A stretch of 64,000 nucleotides of DNA, from positions 3,348,001 through 3,412,000 of the forward strand of contig NW_020825706.1 in assembly GCF_003286085.1 (NCBI RefSeq), read 5' to 3'. Shown here in pieces: positions 36,256 through 49,376 of this stretch. Origin of the DNA: Drosophila persimilis. Its lineage: Eukaryota; Arthropoda; Insecta; Diptera; Drosophilidae. Position numbers and translations under genes: made by a program. Within the stretch, counting starts at the first letter, position 1, and each line of letters begins with the position of its first letter. The notes below the pieces were generated by a model that saw only the letters and a program-made list of their open reading frames with translations, ran no database searches and had not been told where the DNA came from.

Positions 36256-36408
36256 AGACACCAAGCTCCGCACCGCGAAGTAATGCCTAGCGGCAGTCCC
36301 GCGGGAGCGGAACTACCATCAACATTCCCATTCCCAACAACCCATCCCCCCCCCCCCCCCCCCCACCACCCACTATTGTTAATATTGTTTTCCCAATAAA
36401 AAAAAAAA

Positions 36409-36439
<31 letters not shown>

Positions 36440-39400
36440 CACAGATACAATGTACAGATACAGATTTGTAGGCAAAGCCCTTTTTTCTGGGTCAATACCT
36501 GGAAGGAATAAAAAATCTATTCTCGTTTTGTCGATAAAAGATTGTTGTCAGCGGAGGGGGCGGAACTGAAAATTTTTTTTCATTTTGTTGCGAATATAAA
36601 CATAGGTTTTCCATCTTTTTGGGTTGGGTTTATCTCGAAGCGAACGATAAGATAAGTTCAAATGTTTTGTGGTACGAAACAGAATTTGCAAAGTGCCTCT
36701 GACCCATTGAGCGTATTACTTATCAATTCCCATTGTCGCTGCTCGTCCGGCACGCGGCTGTGGGCTGATAAGAGGGCGGGACGACGACAGCTGACGAGCC
36801 AGACGCCTCTGTAGAGGGTCTGGTCGATAAGCAGGGCGAGAGAATCGCCAGTCTGGACGGCTCACGTGTTCTTCCACGCCTCCCCGAGGGAATCAGCATC
36901 AGACGACGGGCTGCTGATCTCCTCTTCAATTGCACTGCTATTTGTCTGCCCCGTCTTTAAAGTCACGATTTCTAGACAGAAAATACAGAAAGAGAGGGTG
37001 AGATCCTCCCATACACACATGTACCCATATATTTGCTTAACTTTTCAGCCGACTTGTGCTAATTTCCCTTTGTGTGCTGTACAAATATGTTGCTAAATCG
37101 ATATAAATTGATTTTAATTATTTATCTATTAGCGAATCAGTGGGGAAGCAAACATCTTGTACTTTATCGATTGATTGTGGTTTCATTTCGCTGTTGTGAT
37201 GATGCTGTGGAGGATTTTATCTCTTCCAGAGTGGCTTAGCAGTTCTCCTACTCTTGAAAGAACAGTCTTTCCTCTTTGTTATGAGGTGCTTCCTAGGAAT
37301 GAATCTCTCTATGCCATTCTCAAAAGTTTGACTGGATTTCTAGGTGTTATACTATTTGAGAAATGGCACGAATTATCTATTTTTACTATACAAATCTTAG
37401 CGGTTTATCTGTTATAATTTTTAAAATACTAAACAAGTTGTGACCCCAAAAGTTTGTCATCTTTCTAAGAAAATATTTACAATAATCCTTATAGACAACC
37501 AGAAAAAAATAAATGAAAAACGATTCATACGCGATTTTCCGATTTAAAGGGGTGATGACACAATTATTAAATATACTGCTTCAATGTGATATCATAGGAA
37601 TATCCAGCTGTTCTTAGAATCCAAAAAAAAAGATCAAAAATGAAATTTAAAGTCTTTTTGTAAAGTTCAAAGTCGATATGTATACAAGCTTCTATGCCAC
37701 ACTTCCCTGATCTGTTTCTCTCTCTGCGTGTCTTCCTTCCTCCATCGAAAACAGCAAATTTACAATTTGCGTCAGCTGTTTGTATAATAAGTACGAGTAT
37801 AAGACAGCAAAGGCAAAAAGCAAAACAAAAACCGAACGCGAACGCTACAGAGCGTGTTATATCATCAATTGCCCAAGCTATGCTAAAACATTCTTAAATA
37901 TATAACAAAAAAAAATACCAAAATGTAAATGAAAACTATGGGGAATCAAATCGAGTAAATACCCCACACGTGCACCCGCACCCAACACCTCCTGCTCTGG
38001 CCGTAACATTTTTTTGTGTCTATTTTTTGCACACTAAAAATAAATCGAAGGAACTTGCACTTGGCTCTGCTCTGCTCTGTTGGGGCTACCTCAACATAAA
38101 AACATGTGTGCGTGTGTGTGTGTGGGTAGGGGTGGGGGAGGTGCATGCAAAAGATGCGTGTAGGGGGGCGGGGGTGTGCCTAAAATTAGAGCAAAGAGCA
38201 TGACACAAAGAATAAAGGTGACTTGCACAAAATGTACAAGAACAAAGAACAGACGGAGAAAGAGAGACAGAACGGATGCAGTCGGAACATGTGACGGCGA
38301 TGACGAATGTTGACAATAACAAAACAAATCGTACAGAGAGAGGAAGAGAGAGTGAGAGAGAGAGAGGCGGGAAGATGGTAATGATAGAGCGTGCCACCTA
38401 TGTGTAGGTCCCCATCCCATTCCATCCCCCATCATCAGGCATTGACCACTGCCACTGACCCATTGATAATGCGAAACGGAAGTTGCCGCCTTCTGGGCAA
38501 CGGTTATTTTTTATTTTAATTTTTTTGTGAACTTTTTTGTGAACTTTTTTGTTTTGTTTTGAATTTTTCGCAGAGCTGTATAATAATATTGTTATCAAGA
38601 GCAAGGGGGTGGCAAAAGTTGTAGAATGTGATTCAGCGTTAAGCAGTTATCGATAGAGTTCCAGTACAGAAATGTGATCATAGACTTATAATTGAAACAT
38701 GACGTAAAATAACAAAACAGTTAACTGATACAAAGGAAAGGGAGAATATACAATTCAGGAGGGTTTAGTGCAACTCTGTAAGAAACAGCTGATCAAAGCA
38801 AGGCATAGCACCATGAAAAGATCATAGACCTGTAAAGTATACATATGTATATCCTGATCACAGATCTTTAAAGTACAGTCATAGGGTTCTACTTTCTGGT
38901 CACATTTCCTCGTGTTTCTTCCATAGTATTGTGTGTTGTTTCACAATCGTGCAAATATGCCCGTGCCGTACCGCAATCAACAAACCCAAGCATGAAATCC
39001 CCACACACACACACACACATGACCACATCTAGTATAAATTCTGGCGAAATGTAAAAGCTTCCCCACACGCTTTTTTGTTGTTGTAACAACCACAGACAAA
39101 ACTCGTCAGTCAAGCAAAGCTAAAAAAAAGCTTACTCTCCTATATACTCATATATAAAAAAAATATATTTTTATATATAGCTAGATTCTACGAAGATGGC
39201 GACAAAAGCAAATAGACGGAAAACATATGTTGCTCTGCGAGAGCACGCAAGTGTGAGAGAGCGGGGGAGATAAGCGCCCACAGCAGGGCTGCTCGCTCTC
39301 GAAAGCTTTTTACAAGCGTCTGGTTTTTGTTTACAACTTTACGAGTACATGTGTGCTTTTGGGAGCGCGCGTGTGTGCGTGTATCTGAGTGGAAAACAAA

Positions 39401-42400
39401 AGCAACTCTGCGATAAATTATACATTCAAAACAAAATATAAAAAATAAACAGTTTTGACCTTGAGTTTCGGTTAACATTTGTTCTCTCTCCCCCAATCTC
39501 GCTCTCGCTCTTTGGTTAGGCCCTCTCTCTGTCTTTTCCATAAATTGTTGATAGCAAGCCACGCTAACAATTTATTTGTATTCCTCTGTTCCTCTTTTTT
39601 TTGCTTTCTTTTATAATTGCTATTATTGTTATTTCATTATTTCATCGTGTGTTGAAATTGTTTGAGAAGCGGCACATGTGTTTATAATATTGCTGAAAAC
39701 TGATTTTGATTTATTTCCCATTTGCCTTTGCCTCTTTTCTACCTAAGTAAACGCCCTACCAAAGTGGTAATTGGTCACGCCTCTGACCGGAGATTTGTAC
39801 TTTGACCCCCGCTCCAACCAAATGCTCCTCTCCACGTGCACTGGTCACAGTCATGCCCAAGGCCATATTACACTATCTTCTGAGAAAAGCGCACCCCCTT
39901 TCTGTGTTGAAAACTGCGAGTGAAAAGTGAAATTCATCGCAGGAATCACTATTTTCATCTCCCTCCTGCTGCCCTGTTCCTCCACAGCGCGTTTGCTATA
40001 GCTGTGCTCTTTTAATGTACAATTCCAGCTGATTAGAGCGGGTTCTTTTATGACACTGTGGATGTAGTAGATATACATATAATATTAAATATTTATTCAT
40101 ATTTACTTGGTCTCTCTGCCTTTTCGGTTATCAGATGTTCGTTTCCCCCCCAAAAAGCAGTTCTCTCTCTATCAAACATTTCGCGTTTAGAGAGTGTGTT
40201 GTGTCTGTGTGTTGGGAATTTTTTTTTATAGTATTATACATTATATTCTCTTCCACTTCTCTCGCCTTAAATTGAAATGTTTGCTTGTCTTCTTTTTGAG
40301 GTTTTTTTTTGTAATAAATTCTTTTTTTTTATTCCCTTGCCTCTTCTATTTCTATATATGTATGTACATATGTATGTATGTTTGAGACTCATTTAATTTC
40401 GTATATAAGCACCCCTTTAGACGTTTCTGGTTCCTATGTTTTTTGTGTGGCTTTTTTTACGAGTATTGTTTGGCCTTCAGCGCGTTCGACTACCTTTGAC
40501 GAATATTAAACAATTTCAGAAGGAAATAGAAATAGGCAATAGCCAATAGGCAGCAACAATGTAAAGCGAACAAAAAAATGAGAAAAAACCAGAGAAACCA
40601 GAGGCAATCACTTAGTTAAAGTAGAATTTTCCCATGTGTATAGATACGAGTGTGCCTCCCTCCTTACCCTTGCAGCGTGTGACCTTCAGTTGGTCTGGCC
40701 GAGGGGCGGGCAGGGAGCGTTACAAAGTTCAAATCGGAATGGAATGGTATGGTCGTGAAGCGAGAGAGAGAGGGAGGTAGGGAGAGAGAGGCGCTATCAG
40801 TCGGAATGTGTTGACTTATCGTCTGTAATGGATGAAAGATAAGCAAAATGGAGGGATCCCAGATAGAGAGTTTATTGCAGAGGCAACCCACACTTGAACA
40901 CTGTCCAGTATTCAATGGGGATTAATTATATAGAACAATGTAGTCTTCCGATGTGGAACTTTGTCTTCGGAAGCAATCTTTTATTTCCAAAATCTTCTAT
41001 AGTTTCGAAACCCTAGAGATTCAGCACATTCGTTTTGTGTGTTGTTGTTTTTTTTGGCAAATCCAAAAGCCTACTCAACAATTTGTTTCTTGTTTTTTTT
41101 TAGTTTTGTTATCGCTTTAAATAACAAAACAAAAAAGGAACCACGTCAAAGGCCCCGGCTATATAATCTCCATTCTTCCATTCCCCTACCCCAACACTTT
41201 GCAGATTTTTTTTTTTTTGTGAACAACAAAATAGAGAAAACAAAACCTTTGAGAAATCATCAACAATTTTGTTTTGTTAATAAAAAAAAAAACGAACAAA
41301 AAGCATAACAACTATATAAGTGCCGCAAAAAGAAACAATAAAGAGAGAGAGAGAGAGAGAGGAAACTATTGGCAAAATTAGTAAGCAATTTTATTGTGGG
41401 CTGTTTTTGAAATCAGGTGAAAGGCCTCGCACAAGAGCCGATGGTGGTTCCAAAACAAAAATATAAATAAATTTGTTTACCAAAAAAATACCATAATTTG
41501 TGCTTTCATTTAATCAAGAATTCATGAATCAAGATGGAAAAGTGCATCTAGTATTTGGGATTTAGGATTTATCAGAATTAGTGCGAGAAAATTAAGAATT
41601 GGAATACAGGGAATAGTGGCATTATGGCAATGAAATATAGTTCTTCTACGTACATTTAAGGTGAATTGTACTTGTAGAGATTTAAGAGAGATTTACTGGA
41701 AAAAACTAAAGATACATGTCATGTGCATGATTAAATACTAATTTAACGAGTTTTAACCTTTTTAAGTTTTCTGTCGTATTAAAGCTACCACGGAAACTAT
41801 TTACTCCAGCTTGAAAAGGTCGAAACTTGTTAAAATTGTATTTAATTATGCACATGACATGAATATTAACTCGGGCAATCTCTTTGGCATCATTCGCTTG
41901 TCAAGTCGAATATAAATAGTAAGATGATTAACACTTGACATTTCATTGTTGCACGATTTTCTTGGGCTGTCTTTTTGAGCAAGGACGTGCTCTTGAGTAG
42001 AACTACTTACTTTTGACCTTGCTTGGCACTTATCATAGAGTTTCTACTTCTTTTCTAATCATAATTTAATCTAATCCAACACTTGTTCGAACCAAAAGAT
42101 TGTGACCACGTGAGTGATCAATAATATTCAGGGGTTCCGGCTCCAGATAATAACTGCATAAGAATTAGCATAAAGGCTAATGCAGACTGAGAATTGGGGT
42201 CTCAATAATTTACGAGTTGGAGCAATTTCCATTTCCAATGGAAATGCCAGTTGGTAGACCAGTAACCAGTGTCAGTGCCAGTGCCAGTGCTCCCCGCTCG
42301 GTGGCCTGTGCTATGTGGTGGTCCAAGGCTGTCTGGCTGGGCATAATAAAAAACCGATGATAATGTATGCGTTTAATTAGCTCCACCATTCTCTTTCTCT

Positions 42401-42410
42401 CTCTTTTTAG
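33701..42410. other. non-coding, probable long first intron of REPTOR
   Basis: No coding exon recognised. It holds CA microsatellites (36219-36251, 36425-36442, 39003-39018), a poly(C)/poly(A) segment described separately, several GA tracts (38336-38368, 40757-40790, 41343-41360) and AT-rich DNA. It ends in a good polypyrimidine tract and AG at 42410. Confidence 0.4.
36219..36442 (+). repeat. split CA microsatellite enclosing a poly(C) and poly(A) segment
   Basis: A CA repeat (36219-36251) is followed by about 95 bases of unique DNA, 19 C (36346-36364), a short spacer ending CCCAATAAA, 28 A (36398-36425) and then another CA repeat (to 36442). Confidence 0.85.
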
Positions 42411-42512
42411 ACATCGTAAAGTGTGAACTGCGCAGTCGCAGTCGCAGTGCGCCGGCGCACAGCCGGAGAAGCCCCCGCACTCGGAGCAGATATTCCTTTC
42501 GGGCCAATTACG

Positions 42513-45152
42513 ATGACAGAGAATCAGCTGTATCCCATGTCATCGGAATTCTTTGACACTGGCTCCAACAGCAGCAGTAATACGTTGAAGTACGATCTGT
42601 ATTCCCTGGGATCGAGCGTTGTGGGCGTTGCGGCCCTGCCCACATTGACCATCAATACGGGCTATGGGAGTAGCAACAATCAATGCTCGACGGGCACCAC
42701 AAATACCTGTAATGTAATGCTTAGTACAACGGCCATAACCATACCACGTAGCAACAATCACAACCAGAGCCATCATCATCCGTACCAGCAGCCGGATCTA
42801 CAGACGCCGCGACATCATCCCAGTCCGTTGCATACATTGCCCAGCATGGCGACCCACCACCAGCAACACCAGCAACAGCAGCAGCAGCAGCAGCAACAAC
42901 AGCAGCAACTCCAGCAACAGCTGCAGCAGCAACAGCAGCAGCAGCAGCACTCGCATTTGGCTTTGGGAGAACTCTCCGATTTCGGTTTGGATGCCCTCGA
43001 TGCGGCCTCCCTGTCGCCCACATTGCTGCAGGACGTTAGCCTGAGTGCTGCATCGCCATTGAACTCCACGCTGTACAACGGCGGCAACAGCAGTGGGGCC
43101 GGGGGCTACTTTGCACCCGATATGAGCCAAACGCTCAGCCTGAACGTGGTCAGCGAACAGGTGCTGCAGCTGCAGGACGGCGTCGCCGGACAGAACGAGC
43201 TGCTGTACGAGATGACGCCCAATTCGAATACCATGTGGAGTGATATCAGCAGTGCCATTATCCATACCAAACACGAACCATTTAGTCTAGACGATGATTA
43301 CATTTTCCCCAACGACAAGGCTGAAATACAGGCCGCCGATCTGGCCGATCTGAATGGCGGTGACTTTCTGGATGTCATTGGGAGCATAGAGGACTTTCTG
43401 CCCCCGGCAACAGTCTCGCAAAGTGTCAATTTCATGTTGTCCCCGCAGGGGGCCCAGGGACAGGACTCGCTGGTGGCACCACCCATGGAGTTGCTTCAGC
43501 AGCAGCAGCAACAGCAGCATCAGCAGCACCAGTTCCATGTCGGCAGCCTCCCGCAATCGCAGACGCTCCTCACACTGACCCAACAGTCGAACAGCAGTGC
43601 CTCCACTAGTCCCTACGAGATCTACCACAGTACACCGCAGAAGCCGCAGCAGCAGCTGGCGGCCAGCTTCTCGCCCGGCAGCCAAGCGTCGCACTCCCCA
43701 TTGACGCCACCGCCGCCGCCGCACGCCAATCGCTCCCAGTACCAGATGGTCAAGTCGCGGAACATGCAGGATCTCATCAAGAAGGGCTTTCCCATGTCTT
43801 CGCCGCCGGAAAGATCGATGCTGAGCCAGTCGGCCGCCCTGAGTCCGGGCGGCAGCAGTGGCTTTGGCAGTGCCGCCTCCGGGAACAGCACTGCCCCGGA
43901 TGGAAGCGGTCCGAGCAGCAGCAGCAGCAGCAGTCAGGCGGCCGGAGGGGCTAGCAGTGTACGCAAGTCGTTTGGCTTTCAAGGAGGCTCCATGGAGAGC
44001 AGCAACTCGCAGCTGAGCCGACTGAGCTCGTCGGCGCCCACCCATCTGGGGAATGAGCAGATTTGGATGCGACGAGAGCCGCGTCAGCATTTACTCTCTA
44101 CCGGCTCGCTGGCCGAGGCCGAGAGCTTCTCATCGCTGAGCACGGGCAGTGTCCTGTCGCCGGATGGCATTGACTTCTCGCAGGACGATGAGGACGACAA
44201 CTCGAGTGAGAATAGCGACAACTACGACGACTTTAGCAGCGACAACGGCGGTGGCTCTGGCGATGAGGACGAGACACGCACCTCAACGCCCAACCAATTG
44301 TCCAGCAGCAAGGGGAAAGAGCGCTTCTTCTGGCAGTACAATGTACAGGCCAAGGGACCCAAGGGCAAGCGTTTGGTCTTCCAATCCAAGCTCGAGGATC
44401 CGCATCATCTCAACGAGGTCACCGATCCCGTCTTCAGTCCCACCTGCTCGGTGCGAGGCATAAAAGTGTACAAGGTATGGACCCTAAAAGCCAAAGAACT
44501 TTAGCCGATACTGATATTTCTTTCCCTTTTCAGCATAGCGGAAAGGCCCGCAAGGGCGATGGCAATGACCTGACACCGAACGCCCGAAAACTGCACAACA
44601 TTGGCAAGGAGCTGGACAAACTGAGTCGCACTATCAACGACATGACACCCGTATCGGAGCTGCCCTTCAATTCGCGTCCCAAGTCGCGCAAGGAGAAGAA
44701 CAAGCTGGCCTCCCGTGCCTGTCGCCTGAAGAAGAAGGCCCAGCATGAGGCAAACAAAATTAAGCTGTATGGCCTTGAAATAGAACACAGTACGTGATAG
44801 GACATTCCTTTGCCATAACTTTATTAATAAATCATAAACCCTATGCTTTCAGAGCGCCTCATCAATGGCATTGCCGAGCTCAAGCAGGCCTTGGCCCTTA
44901 AGCATCGCACCAAAAGTCTGGGCGAGTCCACGGAGGAGGTGGATCTGCAGATTGCACGCATTTATACAACGGCCAAAAGTAAGCACTAGACGATTCCCCT
45001 TTAATTTTTCTTAGAATTCATCATTTTATATATTTTTATTAGCTGGTGTTTGCATCGCGGGCGGCTCTACGGATTTCGTGAACAAAGTGCTGGAGAATAT
45101 GCGCGGCGGCTTGCACAATGGCGGCCTGGAGGACCTGCGTAAATCATCGTAG
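42513..45152 (+). CDS. REPTOR: REPTOR, CREBRF-type bZIP transcription factor controlled by TORC1
   Basis: Four coding exons: 42513-44474, 44534-44789, 44853-44978, 45043-45152 (TAG). All introns have GT..AG ends and phases agree, giving 817 residues. The exon begins at 42411 after a polypyrimidine tract and has an in-frame TAA at 42417, so ATG 42513 ([10 protein letters not shown]) is the first possible start. Residues 117-145 are poly-Q; Ser-rich and acidic disordered segments follow. Residues about 603-654 ([20 protein letters not shown] and onward) are the conserved CREBRF-family block. The basic region is near 703-727 ([20 protein letters not shown]) and is followed by a short leucine zipper. 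In flies TORC1 phosphorylates REPTOR and holds it in the cytoplasm. On TORC1 inhibition it enters the nucleus, partners REPTOR-BP and activates starvation genes. I recall it as CG13624. Confidence 0.93.
42861..42947 (+). repeat. CAG/CAA polyglutamine tract in REPTOR
   Basis: A mixed CAG/CAA tract of about 29 codons interrupted by one His and two Leu. A second, shorter tract ([12 protein letters not shown]) lies near 43495-43530. Mixed codons suggest length is partly stabilised. Confidence 0.95.
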
Positions 45153-48100
45153 ACCAAAAAAAAACCCAACAACAACAACCACAACAACAGATTAAAAGCT
45201 AACGAACCGCCCATCAAGAATAGAATAGTTTTACGTTGTAGAGATGTCCCGCTGATAAAACTGATAACAGAACTCAGGATGGCCTCTCCCCCCAAAAAAA
45301 CCCTCATCAAAAAAAATACAATAGATGTTGTTTTTAATGTTTTTTTTTTTTGATAATGTTCTGCTGGAGTGATATAATATTGATAACCGATATATAACTG
45401 TGATTTAAAGAGCCTGGGCTTTGGATGTTTTTTTGTATGGCATGCAGATGAAAGCCTTTAAAAACCGAAGAACCAGAGCCAAAAAACAAAAACAAAAGAA
45501 ACACAAAATTCCTTTTGAAAATGAAACATTAACGAAACGAAACAAAACAAAACAAAAACCGAAAAGAAAGAGGCAACCACACAAAAGAAAACAAAACAAA
45601 AAACTAAAAACAAAAAGAAAGAAAATACTAAAAATACGAAATTTTGTTTAGCCATTAAGTTTTTTTTGTTTAAGGAAAGATGAGAAAAATATTGTCCAGG
45701 AATCTGAAATGGAAGGATGGATGGATGGAGAGCAAGTGAATCGCTACCAGTTTTACCTGCCTAGCGAATAAGGGAGGAAGGGATGAAGGATTAGGGATGG
45801 ATAAACAGTTTCTAACATAAAAGAACGCTATAAATCTTAAACATATATGAGAATAGGTTTATATACAACTGCGATTTAATTGTTTAAGTTTTACATTTTG
45901 CTATAATCATTGTCTATCTATCTAATTTGGTTCACTGTTGTAGGTCTTAGGTTTTTCTGAATGTGGATAAAGAGCTTTTATTTAAACAGACACATGAATA
46001 CCTTATGAATACATAACACTTATCGTTAATCCAAAATTGTTTCGGCCCCCTTACACACAATATTCAATTTAATATTAATATATTTAATGGTCCTTGGTTG
46101 TCAGTTTTTAAGTTTCTTTTTGCAATTTTGTTAATGCAAGTTTTGATTGATTCCAGATGATGGGAATTTTTGATTAATTTACTTATAAATACTATAAGAA
46201 CTATACTGTAAACATATACATATATACTATATACATATGCGTGGTGATATAATTTTAATTTTCCTTTTATGCTTTTATTTTCCTGATGTTAAAACTCTCC
46301 ATAACCAGAGAATGAAATATTTAGTCTTAAGTTTTTTTCTATTATCCATACCTTCAATTACAAGTTTAATCTTTAGGTCGTCGCATCATTTATCAAGTTT
46401 AAATCCCCATTTCGCGGGCTATTTCCAAAATTAATTTTTATAAAAATACAAAAAGAAAACAGAAGAAAAAAAACACCAAACAAAAACGTAATCTTATTTT
46501 GAGTTTTATTATTAAAATCTATCTACTTTATTTTTATTATTACTATAATTATGAATACTTTTGCTCTGCTTCGATGCTAATTTTGTGATATTTGTATTCC
46601 GATTTTTTTTATTTGTTGTGCGGTTTTTTCGGAGGCGGGTTCCTCGCACTTTGGGTTCTATATTTTCTACAAACTATATGCATATTCGTAGCCTTTTTTC
46701 AAACTGCTATTTGTTGCTTAACGAGTTGTGTTCAGTTGATATCAAAAATGAAGGAATTAAACTACATTCTAGCTGAGGGAAATGGGAAACGAAACGGATC
46801 GATGAATGAGAATAAGAACGAAAATACAAATTACAAAGTGATTCAAGTTAAAAACTTAGAACTTAGGCGCTGAACACGTGGACAAAAACAAATTTTAGCT
46901 GTTAAAACTAGGCTTACAACAAATTAAACACGAAAACAGAAACAACAAATATGCGCACATAAATTATAACAAAAAAAATTAAATACTAAATTACTATATT
47001 GGCCATCAGTTATTTAGGGTTTTCAAATGTCTCATGTCTTAGGAGCTTAACCTCATTACATAAGTGATAAGAATTCAAAATTATAAAAAAAGTTAGGAAT
47101 TAAAGAGAGTAGGGGATAGTGGATCCACACACACACAAAGTACAAGCGCAAGCAAAGATATATGGTATATGTATATGTGGCTTAGATCTTAGGTTTGTCT
47201 TTGTCTAAACGAAAAGTACAGATACAGATACAGATACAGATACGATACCGAAAGTAAAAGTAACAAAGAATTCAAGGCAATTGGAGCATTGAAATAAGCA
47301 CGACAGTTCCTCAGTGTTTAATATTGTATACTTAACATATTAAATATATACAGTAAAAACACATAGATACATATATGTATATAAATGTTACGGCTATTGT
47401 AAATGTGTGTGCTTTATATAAATGTGCTTCAGAGAAACAACCCATTTTTATATAAAAATAAAATAACGAAACTAAGCGAACTACTACCTCAAAAAAAAAA
47501 TAAATACAAAAACAAAAGCAAAGCGAAATTAAAGTTTCAGGATTCGGTAACGAAATAATAATTTGGGAACTAAAATTTATACATAAAATAAAAATAAAAC
47601 CAAGAGCCTGATTCATGTGTCCATTTAAAGCATAGAAATATATTACGTATATACATACATATATATGTGCATTATGTATTTTCAAATAAATTAACATTAG
47701 GTATGATACGACAAAAAGAAACAAACAAATTTCAAACTCAATTATAAAGTTCTTCGATGAACTTTATAGAGGTTCGGATTCAGACAACAAAACTTTCAAA
47801 AGAAATCGTTGGCCACAGTACCAGAACCAAAAACAAACAAAAAACATTGATTCGAAATCTCCAACTCTGGATTGGATCGATCTAAATTATACAAATATTC
47901 ATACAGACATATATATACATATATATATTGCTAAACAATGATGAAATAAAAACGAAAACTGTGTTGAAAATTGCAAATTTTGTATGCATATTAAGCAAAG
48001 ATTCAAAGAAAGCGAAAAACATAAATGTTATGTCTAAATAAACAAACGTTGGATGTATGTGTGTCAAAACGAAACCAATTGTCTATATACACATATATAT

Positions 48101-48222
48101 ACGCATACAAAATACATACCAAATTGATGATAAATAATAAAACAAACAAAAAAATGCCTACAAAGCAGCAAAACCCTAAGGAAATTCTGTTTTATTTATC
48201 CATCATTTCGGGTTTATATGGG
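45153..48222. other. REPTOR 3' UTR and/or intergenic DNA
   Basis: A-rich sequence directly after the REPTOR stop, with no coding exon. Several AATAAA-type words occur (near 47455, 47685, 48030, 48135), so a long 3' UTR is possible but its end cannot be fixed. A GATACA repeat lies at 47218-47243. Confidence 0.4.
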
Positions 48223-48275
48223 AAAAAAAATGTGGAACGCTTCACGATTTTGCGTGTCATCCTTGCGCAGGGGCC

Positions 48276-48315
<40 letters not shown>

Positions 48316-48332
48316 TCTGCCGAAGCAAGAAC
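48223..48332 (-). ncRNA. snRNA:U6: U6 snRNA gene, copy 1
   Basis: The minus strand from 48332 reads GTTCTTGCTTCGGCAGAACA and continues through the invariant ACAGAGAAGATTAGC (ACAGAGA box and U2/U4-pairing region) to GCGTTCCACA and a T run. The length of 107 nt to about 48226 is that of fly U6. The T run (48223-48230) is the Pol III terminator. U6 is the catalytic snRNA of the spliceosome. The transcribed part is identical in all three copies. Confidence 0.98.
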
Positions 48333-48939
48333 GAATGTAACACGAAAAAGTCCCTATATATACTGTACAGGTGAGGAAACGGCACTTGGGAATTACAAGC
48401 AAAGACCAACAAATTCGGTCGCCATCTGTTGTTCATTCTCGTTACGAGCAAAGCTGAGTATCCCCATCTATCGTTCACTATGCTTTGCTTTTGAGAGAAG
48501 GAAATGCCCAACAGCAGTGTTATTTATGACAAACTAATTTGTTTCTTTTATTATTCCTAAAAAAATCTTTTACCAACAAAAAAAATCTAAATTATTATAA
48601 AAAAAGAAAAAGAACAAAATAGTTTCTGGATTTTCATATTAATTGATTAACAATAGTCACCATTGGTGGGATTTGAACCATCATTTATTGGAATCAATGT
48701 TTGAGAAATAAAATGTCTGTGGGGTGTTAGCAAATAAATAAAGATTTAAATTAAATAAACATTTAAAGCAATGTGCAAGACAGTATTTTTTTAATTTCAC
48801 TTAATGATTTTAGCGACAGATTCTCACTCTTCTCAAAATTCTTGTTTAAATGCCAGCCATGGCTGTGGCAGGTCCACAGATAGAAATGTCTCCTTGTAGC
48901 TATAAAAAGCAACAACAAATTCCAGTTCAGGGAATGTGC
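48333..48939. other. spacer between U6 copies 1 and 2
   Basis: Beyond the copy 1 promoter this is AT-rich. It contains a tRNA B-box-like word on the minus strand, GGTTCAAATCC (48669-48679), without a matching tRNA fold. Part of the spacer (A-rich segment near 48580-48635) resembles the spacer between copies 2 and 3 near 49215-49262. Confidence 0.5.
48355..48395 (-). promoter_or_regulatory. PSEA and TATA box of U6 copy 1
   Basis: TATATATA at 48355-48362 lies 23-30 bases upstream of the start. TAATTCCCAAGTGCCGTTTCC at 48375-48395 lies 43-63 bases upstream and matches the fly PSEA bound by SNAPc. PSEA plus TATA at this spacing directs Pol III in Drosophila. Confidence 0.9.
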
Positions 48940-48991
48940 AAAAAAATGTGGAACGCTTCACGATTTTGCGTGTCATCCTTGCGCAGGGGCC

Positions 48992-49031
<40 letters not shown>

Positions 49032-49048
49032 TCTGCCGAAGCAAGAAC
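48940..49048 (-). ncRNA. snRNA:U6: U6 snRNA gene, copy 2
   Basis: The same 107-nt U6 sequence as copies 1 and 3, read from 49048 down to about 48942, followed by a T run (48940-48946 on the complementary strand). The start of the RNA is set by GTTCTTGC and by the promoter spacing. Confidence 0.98.
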
Positions 49049-49070
49049 GAATGTAGACCAGGAAAAACTC

Positions 49071-49111
49071 TATATATACTGTAAAGGTGAGGAAAAGGGA
49101 CTTGGGAATTC
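49071..49111 (-). promoter_or_regulatory. PSEA and TATA box of U6 copy 2
   Basis: TATATATA at 49071-49078 and a PSEA (GAATTCCCAAGTCCCTTTTCC) at 49091-49111, at exactly the same distances from the start as in copy 1. Confidence 0.9.
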
Positions 49112-49370
49112 TAAGGGGTTCCACAAAACACGGTAACCATCTGCGTTCCTTTTAGCCTTTTCCTAATTTTTGCAATTTATAAAAGAAAACTAGTTTACGG
49201 GCTATACGCATAATTAATATTATTAAAAAAAAGAAAATAAAAATATTAATAGTTTGGAAATGGAAGCATCCTTTGTGGGTATTGAACCTGCTGGAAAGGA
49301 AAGGAAGTGCACCTTTGGCCCTTGTAAAGGTATGGAAATGAAATGATGCTTTGTTGAAAACACAGTTCGA

Positions 49371-49376
49371 TTTATT
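49371..49376 (-). terminator. candidate polyadenylation signal of Esyt2
   Basis: AATAAA on the minus strand about 225 bases after the Esyt2 stop codon and upstream of U6 copy 2's promoter. It would end the Esyt2 mRNA between U6 copies 2 and 3. Confidence 0.4.

Noticed and set aside
42423-42512. REPTOR reading frame extending 30 codons upstream from a GTG
   Set aside because: GTG is not a plausible start here, an in-frame TAA lies at 42417 just after the acceptor, and ATG 42513 is the first Met.
43287-44090. 267-codon open frame antisense to REPTOR
   Set aside because: Shadow of GC-rich, Ser/Gln-rich coding sequence; Arg/Leu-rich, no domain.
48669-48679. tRNA gene in the U6 spacer
   Set aside because: Only a B-box-like word is present; no A box, acceptor stem or anticodon arm fits.
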